Assembly: GCA_943908405.1 (NCBI GenBank)
Contig: CALTTE010000006.1
Coordinates: 1 to 53,925, forward strand
DNA: 53,925 nt
Source of the DNA: an uncultured Moraxella sp.
GTDB taxonomy: Bacteria; Pseudomonadota; Gammaproteobacteria; Pseudomonadales; Moraxellaceae
Direction: 5' to 3'
Position 1 is the stretch's first letter; every line of letters starts with the position of its first letter. Positions 26,354 through 35,347 of the stretch are shown piece by piece. Both the position numbers and the translations under genes were made by a program. The notes under the pieces were generated by a model that did not search any database, had not been told where the DNA came from, and was given only the letters and a program-made list of their open reading frames with translations.

Positions 26354-28255
26354 ATGTTATTACAAATTAGCGAACCCAATCAAAGCCCAAAGCCACACGA
26401 ACACCGTTATGGCATTGGTATTGATTTGGGTACGACTCATTCGCTGGTAGCGACTGTGCAATCAGGCAGCCCCAAGGTGATGGCGATTGATGGCAAAACC
26501 CTTATGCCATCGGTGGTTTATTATGGGGGTCAAGCACCATTGGTTGGTGAGCGTGCCAAAACATTTGCCATCAGTGAGCCTGAACAGACCATTGTCTCTG
26601 TCAAACGCTTGATGGGGCGCAGTATCAATGATATTAAATTTTCTCACGCTTATGAACTGACTGGCGATAATGATACAATGCCAAGCATTATCACCAAAGC
26701 AGGGGCGGTATCGCCTGTGCAGGTGTCAGCGATGATTTTGGATAAATTGTATCGCCACGCCCAAGAGGTTTTGGGTGGTAGTGTTGCAGGGGCGGTAATC
26801 ACAGTGCCTGCGTATTTTGATGAAGCCCAACGACAAGCAACCAAAGCCGCTGCTATCGCCTGTCAAATCAATGTTTTAAGGCTACTTAACGAGCCAACCG
26901 CTGCTGCAATGGCCTATGGGTTACATCGCCGCCAGCAAGGCAAGGTATTGGTTTATGATTTGGGCGGTGGTACGTTTGATGTATCGTTATTGAGTCTCAA
27001 TGAAGGTATTTTTGAAGTGCTTGCTATTGGGGGTAATAGTGCCTTAGGGGGCGATGATATTGACCGTTTGCTTGCAAATTTTTTGTTAAACAATGCGTGG
27101 TCAAAAAAATCAAAACCTGATACAACCCTTACTAAGGCAAGCGATACACCAACCAAGCTTCAAAAGGCACAGCTGATACAGCACGCTCGTACCATCAAAG
27201 AGCAATTAAGTAATCAAAGTAGCGTGGCGGTCGTTGTCCCAGAGCTGGGTATTGATACGGTGATTGATAACGCACAGCTGGCACAAATCATCGCCCCTGT
27301 TACCAAACGTACATTGACGGCTTGCCAAAGGGTGCTTGATGATGCAAGTATGAATATTGCAGATATTGATGAGGTTGTGTTGGTGGGTGGTAGCACTCGT
27401 ATGCCTGTTATCAAGGACAGCGTGGCACAATTTTTTGGCAAATCGCCCCTGTGTGAATTAAATCCTGATGAGGTGGTAGCACAAGGGGCGGCGATACTTG
27501 CCGACCAGCTCATTAACAGTACCGCTGATAATACCGTATTGCTAGATGTAACGCCATTATCGCTTGGGCTTGAGACGATGGGTGGATTGGTTGAAGTGAT
27601 TATTCCAAGAAATACGCCTATTCCGACCGAACGCCGCAACCAATTCACTACCCACAGTGATGGGCAAACAGGTATGGTGATTCACGTGGTGCAAGGCGAG
27701 CGAGATAAGGCAAGCGATTGCCGTAGTTTGGCACGATTTGAGCTTTATGGCATTCCGCCAATGAAGGCAGGATTGGCACGCGTTGAGGTTAGTTTTACCA
27801 TTGATGTGAATGGACAGCTCACGGTATCCGCCCAAGAACTAACGACAGGCGTAGCCAGTAGCATTGATGTGATTCCTGCCAATGGATTGTCAGAGGCTCA
27901 GCAATTGGCGTTGTTGCAGGCAGGTTTTGACAATGCCCAAAGCGACAAGCAAGCACGAATGTTTATTGAAACCAAAGTAGAAGCCGAGCGAGAATTGATT
28001 GCCTTACAATCGGCATTACAAGAATTTGGGCAATTATTGAGTGATGATGAAAAACAACACATTGCCCAAGCGATGAGCGATGTTAAAACCGCTATTAGCG
28101 ATACTGCTATAGACAATACTGCGACTGGCGATAAGAAAGCCAAACTAGATACAGCAATTAACCAATTAAAAACTTTAAGTGATGTATTTGCAGGGAGAAT
28201 TATGAACCAATCGGTAAAAAGTGCTTTAGCAGGTACACGCCCCCAAGACTGGTAG
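26354..28255 (+). CDS. hscA: Fe-S assembly Hsp70 chaperone HscA
   Basis: A 633-residue specialised Hsp70 that binds the LPPVK loop of IscU and drives cluster release by ATP hydrolysis. The nucleotide-binding domain has GIGIDLGTTHSLVA (about residues 21-34), LVYDLGGGTFDVSLL and VVLVGGSTRMPVI. The substrate-binding domain follows (LLDVTPLSLGLETMGG, then the helical lid). Length is close to E. coli HscA. An 87-base gap separates it from hscB, and fdx starts eight bases after its stop. Confidence 0.96.
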   Translation: MLLQISEPNQSPKPHEHRYGIGIDLGTTHSLVATVQSGSPKVMAIDGKTLMPSVVYYGGQAPLVGERAKTFAISEPEQTIVSVKRLMGRSINDIKFSHAYELTGDNDTMPSIITKAGAVSPVQVSAMILDKLYRHAQEVLGGSVAGAVITVPAYFDEAQRQATKAAAIACQINVLRLLNEPTAAAMAYGLHRRQQGKVLVYDLGGGTFDVSLLSLNEGIFEVLAIGGNSALGGDDIDRLLANFLLNNAWSKKSKPDTTLTKASDTPTKLQKAQLIQHARTIKEQLSNQSSVAVVVPELGIDTVIDNAQLAQIIAPVTKRTLTACQRVLDDASMNIADIDEVVLVGGSTRMPVIKDSVAQFFGKSPLCELNPDEVVAQGAAILADQLINSTADNTVLLDVTPLSLGLETMGGLVEVIIPRNTPIPTERRNQFTTHSDGQTGMVIHVVQGERDKASDCRSLARFELYGIPPMKAGLARVEVSFTIDVNGQLTVSAQELTTGVASSIDVIPANGLSEAQQLALLQAGFDNAQSDKQARMFIETKVEAERELIALQSALQEFGQLLSDDEKQHIAQAMSDVKTAISDTAIDNTATGDKKAKLDTAINQLKTLSDVFAGRIMNQSVKSALAGTRPQDW

Positions 28256-28263
28256 GAGAGATC

Positions 28264-28602
28264 ATGACTGTAGTAACTGTTTTACCCCACCACGAGATTT
28301 GTCCAGATGGAGCGACCATTGAGGTTGAAGTAGGTGAAAATCTATGCCAAGCAATGTTGGATAATGGTATAAAAATAGAGCACGCTTGCGATATGTCAAA
28401 GGCTTGCACCACTTGCCATATCGTGGTACGCCAAGGCTTTGATAGTTTAGATGAGATGGATGATGTTGAGGCAGATTTGTTGGATCGGGCTTGGGGATTA
28501 GAGCCAGATTCTAGGCTGTCTTGTCAGTGTATTGTTGGTCGTGAGGATTTGACCATACAGATTCCCAAATATACACTCAATCACGCCAAAGAAGGGCATT
28601 AG
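28264..28602 (+). CDS. fdx: ISC-type [2Fe-2S] ferredoxin
   Basis: A 112-residue adrenodoxin-type ferredoxin that supplies electrons for cluster assembly. Ligands C42, C48, C51 and C87 follow the C-x5-C-x2-C-x35-C pattern (ACDMSKACTTCH and SCQC). GGAGAGATC precedes ATG 28264. It is the last gene of the isc operon; no iscX follows. A bidirectional terminator lies about 150 bases downstream. Confidence 0.97.
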   Translation: MTVVTVLPHHEICPDGATIEVEVGENLCQAMLDNGIKIEHACDMSKACTTCHIVVRQGFDSLDEMDDVEADLLDRAWGLEPDSRLSCQCIVGREDLTIQIPKYTLNHAKEGH

Positions 28603-28752
28603 CTTTTTAAAGACAGTGTCAAATAAAGACAGTGGTAAACAATTTAAAGTAATCTGTTGTTAAAGCAATTTGTTTTAATAAATTTTTTAATACGATTTTT
28701 TTAATATTGGCAAATTTGATTGATGTTTTAAATACCCAAATGCTAAAAAATT

Positions 28753-28780
28753 AAAAAACGCTCAAATCAGAGCGTTTTTT
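28753..28780. terminator. Bidirectional terminator between fdx and ndk
   Basis: A perfect 11-bp stem 28753-28763 / 28770-28780 with a 6-base loop, A6 on one side and T6 on the other. It can stop the isc transcript and the convergent ndk transcript. Confidence 0.92.
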
Positions 28781-28892
28781 ATCGTCAAGTGTGTTTTATT
28801 AGGATTAGGATTGTATTTGGCGTTGCTTATTTGTCTTTTTTTGCATTTATCTTGGTAAAGCATTAAAAAGCAACGCCAGTATATAAAAGCGG

Positions 28893-29324
28893 TTAGCGTA
28901 AGCGTTTGCAAATTTCATCATTGCTAAAAAAATAGCCAATCTCACGCTTGGCAGAGTCGGTGCTGTCTGAGCCGTGAACAGCGTTTTCATCAATGCTTGT
29001 GGCAAAGTCTTTACGAATCGTACCATCAGCAGCGTCTTTGGGGTTGGTTGCTCCCATAATATCACGGTGGGCTAGTACAGCGTTTTCGCCTTCTAGTACC
29101 GATACCAGTACAGGGCCTGAGGTCATAAAATCAACCAAATCTTGATAAAAAGGGCGTTCTTTGTGTTCTGCATAAAACCCACCTGCCTTTTGTTCGTCCA
29201 ATTGTAGCATTTTGGCGGCAACAATTTTTAATCCTGCTTTTTCAAAGCGGGCATAAATCTCGCCAATATGATTACCAGCGACTGCGTCAGGTTTGATAAT
29301 AGATAACGTGCGTTCAATTGCCAT
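28893..29324 (-). CDS. ndk: Nucleoside diphosphate kinase
   Basis: A 143-residue enzyme that transfers the gamma-phosphate between nucleoside triphosphates and diphosphates through a phospho-histidine. The start MAIERTLSIIKPDAV and the active-site loop NAVHGSDSTDSAKREI (His about residue 116) are diagnostic, and length is normal. Upstream on the same strand is the SCP2-like gene, 157 bases away. Confidence 0.98.
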   Translation of the reverse strand: MAIERTLSIIKPDAVAGNHIGEIYARFEKAGLKIVAAKMLQLDEQKAGGFYAEHKERPFYQDLVDFMTSGPVLVSVLEGENAVLAHRDIMGATNPKDAADGTIRKDFATSIDENAVHGSDSTDSAKREIGYFFSNDEICKRLR

Positions 29325-29481
29325 AGTTTTGCTCCAAATCCAATTAAGTTAAATTTAAGTCAAATACATTAAGTATAGTAAAATCAAGTGGGTTAATGAT
29401 GGCTTATTATAAGTGTTTTAATAAAAAAAGCAAGCAATTAAACAAGCATTAAAGGTGGTGATTTAATAGCACAATGGCGAT

Positions 29482-30135
29482 TTAATTAAGCACATACAAT
29501 ATGATGGCAATAATCGCCACTATTAACGCCACAACAGTAACAATGATTAGGGTTTTTTGTTTGCCTTGTATTTCAACAAGCTGGGTGCTTAATTTTTGGT
29601 TTTCACTTTGTAAATGCTGAACTTGGCGGGTCTTTTCGTCTAATTGCTTGTTAAGTTCGTGCAGTTTGTTTTCTGGGGGGGTGGTCGCTTTGTTGTCTTT
29701 TTTGAATTTATTCATAATGGTTTGGATTACCCCGCCCACACCGATTTGACGCAAAAATGCTTTGATTAAACGTATGTCTTCACTGCGACCACGCATTTGC
29801 AATTTGTCAATTTGTTCATCGCTTTGCCCCAACATCGCCCCAAAAATATCGTGGGTGTAAGCATTGATGACGACATCAGGCTCACGACCCAATGGGGCAT
29901 TGTCGTCCAGTAATATGCCTTTGTAACTAAATGTTGCATAAATTTGCGTATGAGGCAAGTAGGTGCGAATGCAAACCAGTGTTTCAAGCTTTACCAACGG
30001 GTAAACCGCACGGCGTAATTTGGCATCAAAACGCAAAATCAAAGCCAATATTGATTCAATCAGCACAAGCAATATATTTAAAAGAGAGCGAGACAAAGGC
30101 GATGACTGGGACGAATGGGGGGGTGTCGTCTTCAT
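29482..30135 (-). CDS. SCP2/UbiJ-like protein with coiled coil and C-terminal TM anchor
   Basis: A 217-residue protein not confidently assigned. An N-terminal hydrophobic helix (about residues 13-33) leads into a segment resembling the SCP2 sterol-carrier fold (IYATFSYKGILL, DVVINAYTHDIF, DKLQMRGRSEDIRLIKAFL). This is the layout of UbiJ, the accessory factor of the ubiquinone-synthesis complex. It continues with a coiled coil (about 150-190, LNKQLDEKTRQVQHLQSENQ) and an Ile/Val-rich tail anchor (about 195-215). UbiJ has no such anchor, so this may be a different lipid-binding tethered protein. The gene holds two C7 tracts, one at codons 4-6. Start ATG 30135; AGGA is 12 bases upstream. Confidence 0.6.
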   Translation of the reverse strand: MKTTPPHSSQSSPLSRSLLNILLVLIESILALILRFDAKLRRAVYPLVKLETLVCIRTYLPHTQIYATFSYKGILLDDNAPLGREPDVVINAYTHDIFGAMLGQSDEQIDKLQMRGRSEDIRLIKAFLRQIGVGGVIQTIMNKFKKDNKATTPPENKLHELNKQLDEKTRQVQHLQSENQKLSTQLVEIQGKQKTLIIVTVVALIVAIIAIILYVLN

Positions 30136-30442
30136 AAAGATAACCAATCCTGCTAAAAAATAAAGTGCTTATGATAAAGAATTTTTGGGCTAAAGGGTAG
30201 GGGGTTTTGAGTTTTTTTGTAAATTTAGGTGCAACTGTGTATTGGCTGTGTTATTTTTTGGGTCAAAAAAAGCGATTTTTTAATTTTTATGACAATATTT
30301 TATTATTTTTATGCATTTAGGGCTTGTAAATCTCAAATATTACTTTTACAATAACCCATCGTGCAAGCATTTGGCTACACGGGCATTTGAAACTTGTACT
30401 GAAACTTGTACTTAAAATTTGAAACTTGTTAAGGATTTTGTT

Positions 30443-30757
30443 ATGAATAAATCAGAATTGATCGACGCTGTTGCTGAGCGTTCAGGGCTAAGCAAAACAG
30501 ATACCGCCAAATTTATCAACAGCTTTACCGAAACGGTGGGCGATGCGATGAAGCGTGGTGATGATGTGGTATTGATTGGCTTTGGTACGTTTAGTGTTAA
30601 AGAGCGTGCCGCTCGTACAGGTCGCAACCCAAAAACAGGCGAGCCATTGCAAATCGCTGCCAGTAAAGTACCGAGCTTTAAAGCAGGCAAAGGTCTAAAA
30701 GATGCGGTTAATCCAAAAGCCGACAGCAAAGCCAAAGCCAAAAAAGGCAAAAAATAA
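30443..30757 (+). CDS. hup: HU-family nucleoid protein
   Basis: A 104-residue DNA-bending protein. MNKSELIDAVAERSGLSKTD at the N-terminus and the DNA-arm motif GRNPKTGEPLQI (with GFGTFSVKERAAR before it) define the HU/IHF family, closer to HU. It differs from standard 90-residue HU by a C-terminal Lys/Ala-rich tail of about 14 residues (KADSKAKAKKGKK), which would add DNA-binding charge. ATG 30443 has AAGGA nine bases upstream. The upstream 295-base gap contains three GAAACTTGT repeats (about 30388-30428) and no recognised gene. A terminator follows. Confidence 0.95.
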   Translation: MNKSELIDAVAERSGLSKTDTAKFINSFTETVGDAMKRGDDVVLIGFGTFSVKERAARTGRNPKTGEPLQIAASKVPSFKAGKGLKDAVNPKADSKAKAKKGKK

Positions 30758-30937
30758 GTTTAGCCAATACCCAATTGCTATGAGTTGCACTTATTATTAA
30801 CTTTGCTTTTTGTGCGATGTTGCTTTTTGTGCGATGGTTGGTAGAGTTAATTAAATAAGTAGATTAATTAAACAAATTGATAGTATAAGCACTAGTGGCA
30901 AGTAACATCAAGTAATAGTAAAGTAATAGCAATTGAT

Positions 30938-30965
30938 AAAAACCCATCTTATGATGGGTTTTTTA
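30938..30965. terminator. Bidirectional terminator between hup and proS
   Basis: A perfect 11-bp stem 30938-30948 / 30953-30963 with loop TTAT, A5 to the left and T6 to the right. It lies between convergent genes. Confidence 0.9.
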
Positions 30966-30989
30966 TGGGCAATATTTAAGTGATGATAC

Positions 30990-32702
30990 TTAAGTGATGA
31001 TGTTAAGCAAATCATCTAAATTCAACAGCACTTTGTCGCCGATGGCACGATTGGTATATTCATACTGATTGCTTGCTAATGTGCGTTCAGAGATAACCAC
31101 CCGATGAGGAATGCCCAAAAGTTCCATATCGGCAAACTTTACCCCAGCACGCTCGTCTCTATCATCAATAAGTACATTAACGCCTTGTGCTTTGAGTGTT
31201 TGATAAAGTTTATCGGCTTTGGTCTCGGCACTGCCATCTTTGGATTTGAGTGGAATGATGACAACATCAAATGGGGCAATGCAATCGCCATCACTGCCCG
31301 TTGTCCAAATAATGCCTTTATCGTCGTGATTTTGTTCAATGGCGGCGGCAATAATACGACTTACCCCAATACCATAACAGCCCATCATCAGCGTAACTGG
31401 TTTGCCGTCTTTGCCAAGTACCGTGCAGTTTAAGGCTTTAGAGTATTTATCGCCGAGTTGAAAAATATGTCCAACTTCAATGCCACGGCGGATTTGCAAT
31501 CGCCCTTGTCCATCAGGCGATGGGTCGCCTGCCACGACATTGCGAATATCGGCAACGTGGGTGGCGGTGGCATCACGCTCCCAGTTTACTCCTGTGCTGT
31601 GATAACCTGCTTGATTTGCCCCACAGACAAAATCGGACAAAGCAAAGGCGGCACGGTCGGCAATGACAGTCATTGGCAAATCAAAGACGCCAATATAGCC
31701 TTTGGTCAGCCCTGCTGTTTTGATGGCATCATCAGAGGCTAGGGTCAAAGGGGCTTTAACTTGGGCTAATTTTTCTGCTTTTAATTCGTTTAATTGATGG
31801 TCGCCACGCACCACCAATGCCACCAAGGTGTCGTTGCCATCGTCATCTACGCCCTCAACGATTAAGGTTTTGAGTGTTTTATTTAATGGTATACCCAAAT
31901 AATCAGCAACTTGCTCACAGCTGGTCATATTGGGAGTAGCAACGTCTATCTTTTGCTGGGTGGGGCTTGGGCGTGTATCGGGGCTTATCGCTTCGGCAAG
32001 CTCAATATTGGCGGCGTAATCGGACATATCAGAAAACACAATGTCATCTTCACCGCTTTGGGCGAGTACCTGAAATTCGTGCGAGGCAAAGCCCCCCATT
32101 GAGCCTGTATCTGCCTTAACTGCCCGAAAATCCAAACCCAAACGGCTAAAAATACGACTATAAGCGTGATACATTTTATCGTAAGTTTGTGCTAATGATG
32201 CTTTATCGCTATGGAATGAATAAGCATCTTTCATCATAAATTCACGGGCTCGCATTACCCCAAAGCGTGGGCGAATCTCATCACGGAATTTGCTTTGGAT
32301 TTGATAAAAGCACACAGGTAATTGTTTGTAGCTGGCAAGCTCGTTTCTGGCGATGTCGGTAATAACCTCTTCGTGGGTTGGCCCTAGCACAAAATCTCGC
32401 TCGTGGCGGTCCTTAAAGCGTAACAATTCTGCCCCATAATCGCTAAATCTGCCTGATTCTTGCCATAATTCAGCAGGCTGAGTCATTGGCATTAGTAGCT
32501 CTTGGGCATCGATGGCGTTCATCTCTTCACGTACAATGGTCTCTACTTTTTTGAGTACACGAAGCCCCATTGGCATCCACACATACAGCCCCGAGGCCAA
32601 CTTTTTAATTAGCCCTGCTCGTAGCATAAGCTGGCTTGAGATGGTATCAGCATCGCTTGGGGTGTTTTTTTGTGTGGAGATAAAAAATTGACTGGCTTTC
32701 AT
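30990..32702 (-). CDS. proS: Proline--tRNA ligase (bacterial type)
   Basis: A class II aminoacyl-tRNA synthetase of 570 residues, matching the long bacterial ProRS. After MKASQFFISTQKN come motif 1 (KLASGLYVWMPMGLRVLKK), motif 2 (QIQSKFRDEIRPRFGVMRAR) and motif 3 (MMGCYGIGVSRIIAA). The insertion domain that clears Ala-tRNA-Pro lies between motifs 2 and 3 (about residues 220-400), and the anticodon-binding domain is last. ATG 32702 is preceded by AAGGA; the frame extends upstream with a hydrophobic stretch that is not part of the family. Confidence 0.98.
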   Translation of the reverse strand: MKASQFFISTQKNTPSDADTISSQLMLRAGLIKKLASGLYVWMPMGLRVLKKVETIVREEMNAIDAQELLMPMTQPAELWQESGRFSDYGAELLRFKDRHERDFVLGPTHEEVITDIARNELASYKQLPVCFYQIQSKFRDEIRPRFGVMRAREFMMKDAYSFHSDKASLAQTYDKMYHAYSRIFSRLGLDFRAVKADTGSMGGFASHEFQVLAQSGEDDIVFSDMSDYAANIELAEAISPDTRPSPTQQKIDVATPNMTSCEQVADYLGIPLNKTLKTLIVEGVDDDGNDTLVALVVRGDHQLNELKAEKLAQVKAPLTLASDDAIKTAGLTKGYIGVFDLPMTVIADRAAFALSDFVCGANQAGYHSTGVNWERDATATHVADIRNVVAGDPSPDGQGRLQIRRGIEVGHIFQLGDKYSKALNCTVLGKDGKPVTLMMGCYGIGVSRIIAAAIEQNHDDKGIIWTTGSDGDCIAPFDVVIIPLKSKDGSAETKADKLYQTLKAQGVNVLIDDRDERAGVKFADMELLGIPHRVVISERTLASNQYEYTNRAIGDKVLLNLDDLLNIIT

Positions 32703-32834
32703 AGCATTCCTTAAAACAACGGATAAAAATAACAAACTAATAAATAACAAACTAATTGACAAAATAAGTGTAGCACAAACACGCCCCTTCGGCAATCATT
32801 GCTTGCTATTAGGTTTTGCTTGGGTTAATATGTT

Positions 32835-32890
32835 TTTAATTATTTGGGTTTAATTATTTGGGTTTAATTATTTGGGTTTAATTATTTGGG
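32835..32890. repeat. Four exact 14-bp tandem repeats (TTTAATTATTTGGG)
   Basis: Perfect copies at 32835-32848, 32849-32862, 32863-32876 and 32877-32890, in the 388-base gap (32703-33090) between the divergent proS and DUF4230 genes. A related pair occurs upstream of gmk near 53261. I saw no other element in the gap. Confidence 0.97.
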
Positions 32891-33090
32891 TTGTATTTAA
32901 TCGTTGCTTGTGTTGTGGTTATTGACTTTTGGTGTTTTTGTTTGTAATAATTGATTGGTATTGACCAAAAAATGTTGAATATCGCTAGACTTTAATACTA
33001 GAATAGAAAAATTTTTCATTGTATTGGATTTTTGACAAAAGCTTGTTGTAAATCAGCTTGTGGCCAAAATTGACAAAATAAGGGGAGCGT

Positions 33091-33759
33091 ATGGCACAAT
33101 CCAAATCAGCAAAAACAGGGCTTAAATTTACAGGGCTTAAATTTATTGTCTTGATTGTGGTGTTGCTTGTGGTACTTGGGTGGTTTTTTGGGCGTGGTTT
33201 TTTGGATAAACCTGCGGTGTCTGCCATTACTCGTGATGGGGTCATTACTGAAATTCAAGAGCTTAACCGCTTAACCACCGTGACTTTTAGTATTGATACG
33301 GTCATTACATCGCAAAAACAAGGCAGTTGGTATAAGCTTTGGCAAGATGAACAAAAAGGATTATTTGTGGCACACGGTCGGGTTTTGGCTGGGGTTGATT
33401 TGGCAAAATTAAGCCCTGAACAGGTGCAAGTGAGCTATGCTGAACAAACCGACCCCAAAATTGCCCCCCAAGCCCATATTGATATCACCTTACCACCATC
33501 GCAGATTTTTGAGGTGTTTTTGGATGATATTCAAGTGTATGACTGGAAAACAGGACTGTTTGGCATTGCTAAAAATGACCCTGAAATTTTAAACCAAGCC
33601 CAAGTTCAAGCCAAGCAGGAAGTGTTACAAAAAGCTTGTCAAGGTGGCGTGATGACGCTTGCCAAAGACAATGCCAAAAAACACATTGAAGGCTTATTTA
33701 TGCTGGCAGGGGCAACGGTCAGCGTCAAAGCTGATGCGGGAGCTTGCAAAGTAAGTTAA
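33091..33759 (+). CDS. DUF4230-family membrane-anchored protein
   Basis: A 222-residue protein with one N-terminal transmembrane helix (about residues 17-36, Val/Leu-rich), so probably anchored to the inner membrane with a periplasmic domain. The body has the DUF4230 pattern: VITEIQELNRLTTVTFSIDTV, then FVAHGRVLAGVDL and IDITLPPSQIFEVFLDD, and a C-terminal helix. The function of DUF4230 proteins is not known. GGGGAG precedes the ATG. The next gene is 243 bases away, in a gap without other features. Confidence 0.8.
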   Translation: MAQSKSAKTGLKFTGLKFIVLIVVLLVVLGWFFGRGFLDKPAVSAITRDGVITEIQELNRLTTVTFSIDTVITSQKQGSWYKLWQDEQKGLFVAHGRVLAGVDLAKLSPEQVQVSYAEQTDPKIAPQAHIDITLPPSQIFEVFLDDIQVYDWKTGLFGIAKNDPEILNQAQVQAKQEVLQKACQGGVMTLAKDNAKKHIEGLFMLAGATVSVKADAGACKVS

Positions 33760-34002
33760 AAAAACAAGTTAAAAAAGTTAAGTTAAAATTAGCTTAAATA
33801 TTGATTACAGCCATTAAATAATGGTTTTTGTCAGATATTTTGGTTAAGTCTATGTTAATTATTATTGATGATGGTATAATACCAAGTATTGTGCTAAATT
33901 TGGTGTTTGGTGTAATGTTGTTACAATTTAACTCAAAATTAACCAAGTTAGCTATTGGTATTTTTTAACCACTCTTAAATATTCGTTTTAATGGAGTATT
34001 AA

Positions 34003-35091
34003 ATGGCGAGCGAGGATATTCAAAATAGACAGCAGATGAGAGTTGCTTTGATTGGCATTCGTCCTGCAGACCAAGTAACGTTAAAGGGGTATTTGCGTGT
34101 GCTGTTGCGTTTGGATGCTGAGTTGGTTTGGGTATCAGCCAACGAGCCAAATATTCATTTGTTTATGATTAATAATGAATTTCGCCAAGCGTTAAGCGTT
34201 AATAAATTGCTTACCATCAATAAAGATGTGCCTGTTTTGTATGTCAATCGTGATGATAATGATGTTGGTACATTAAGGCAAAATTTATTAACCATTCCAT
34301 TAAATCAAATTGCTTTATTAAAAGATTGGCTGTTGCGTAATGTGCCGTTATTGTCAAAATCGGGTTTGTCTAGAACCGTTACTCCCACACAATCCAGCTT
34401 GAACTCAGAAATTGAGTTGAGCCAACATACAAGCCTTGATGTTAATGATGTTAATTTAACCAATCTAATTGATATGATTGATCTTGTTCAGCACCGCTCC
34501 AAATCAGTTTTTGAGCTGGTGGAAGGATGCAGGGTTATTGCGTTGATTGACACCGACCGCCAACGATTATGGACAAAAAATTCAGTCAGTAAAATTAATT
34601 CAGATATGCGATTGCGTGCTTATGGAGGGGCGTTGCCTGATGTGCGTGATGCCAAAGATGCTAACCATTGGCTTTGGCAATTGGCGTGGCATAATCCCGA
34701 AGCTTTACTGCCATTAATTGAACATCATAAAACTTATCAGTTGCGGTTTTGGGCAAAACCTGTAGCTAGTGAATCACGCCGTGATTTATTACAAATTATG
34801 ACCGCAATGGAAGGGCAAGCCTTGACCATTGCCCAAATTGCAGGGCGTGCTAATGTGTCGGTTGTAACGGCAAAAAAAGCGGTGGCATCATTGCTTTTTG
34901 CAGGTTTGTTGATGCCAAGTAATTATAAAAATTTAAAAGAACTTGTCAAACTAACAAATAAGTCATCAAGTGGTCAGTCGCTAACACAAGCTGAGCCAGA
35001 GCCTGTAATGCCATCACCTTCATCAGCACCACCACAAAGTGAAGAAAAGGTAGGTTTTTTGGCAAGGTTGCGTAAAAAATTGGGGCTTTAA
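34003..35091 (+). CDS. Unknown protein with winged-helix-like segment, upstream of GTPase/roadblock pair
   Basis: A 362-residue cytoplasmic protein that I do not recognise as a named family. Residues 12-115 alternate hydrophobic strands and helices (RVALIGIRPADQVTLKGYL, DVPVLYVNRDD), recalling a degenerate receiver-like or Rossmann-like fold without an obvious phospho-Asp. The middle (about 150-260) has no recognised motif. Residues about 270-310 (GQALTIAQIAGRANVSVVTA then KKAVASLLFAGLLM) resemble a winged helix. The tail is Pro/Ser/Glu-rich and ends in a basic amphipathic helix, GFLARLRKKLGL. It lies 256 bases before the GTPase on the same strand and is probably part of its module, perhaps as effector or localisation partner. 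Confidence 0.75.
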   Translation: MASEDIQNRQQMRVALIGIRPADQVTLKGYLRVLLRLDAELVWVSANEPNIHLFMINNEFRQALSVNKLLTINKDVPVLYVNRDDNDVGTLRQNLLTIPLNQIALLKDWLLRNVPLLSKSGLSRTVTPTQSSLNSEIELSQHTSLDVNDVNLTNLIDMIDLVQHRSKSVFELVEGCRVIALIDTDRQRLWTKNSVSKINSDMRLRAYGGALPDVRDAKDANHWLWQLAWHNPEALLPLIEHHKTYQLRFWAKPVASESRRDLLQIMTAMEGQALTIAQIAGRANVSVVTAKKAVASLLFAGLLMPSNYKNLKELVKLTNKSSSGQSLTQAEPEPVMPSPSSAPPQSEEKVGFLARLRKKLGL

Positions 35092-35347
35092 CTATGGGCT
35101 GTAGTTATTGGGCTTTGATTATTAGGTTTTGATTATCAGGTTTTGACTGTCTTTTGGATTATGATTTTTTAATGATTTGTTGGCTAAGCGGTTTAAAATT
35201 TATCCAGTGAATCAAAAAACTTTAATCAATCATTAAAGTAAGTTGTTTAATCGTAAGTTTGTTGCTACAATATAAAATAAATCTCACCAAAGCTTTTTGT
35301 TTAATTTTGTCTAAGTGGTGTTTGGGCGTTATTTTAAGGTAGGGAAT

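Noticed and set aside
32835..32890. CRISPR-like array
   Set aside because: The four copies abut without spacers and are only 14 bp, so it is a plain tandem repeat; no cas gene is present.
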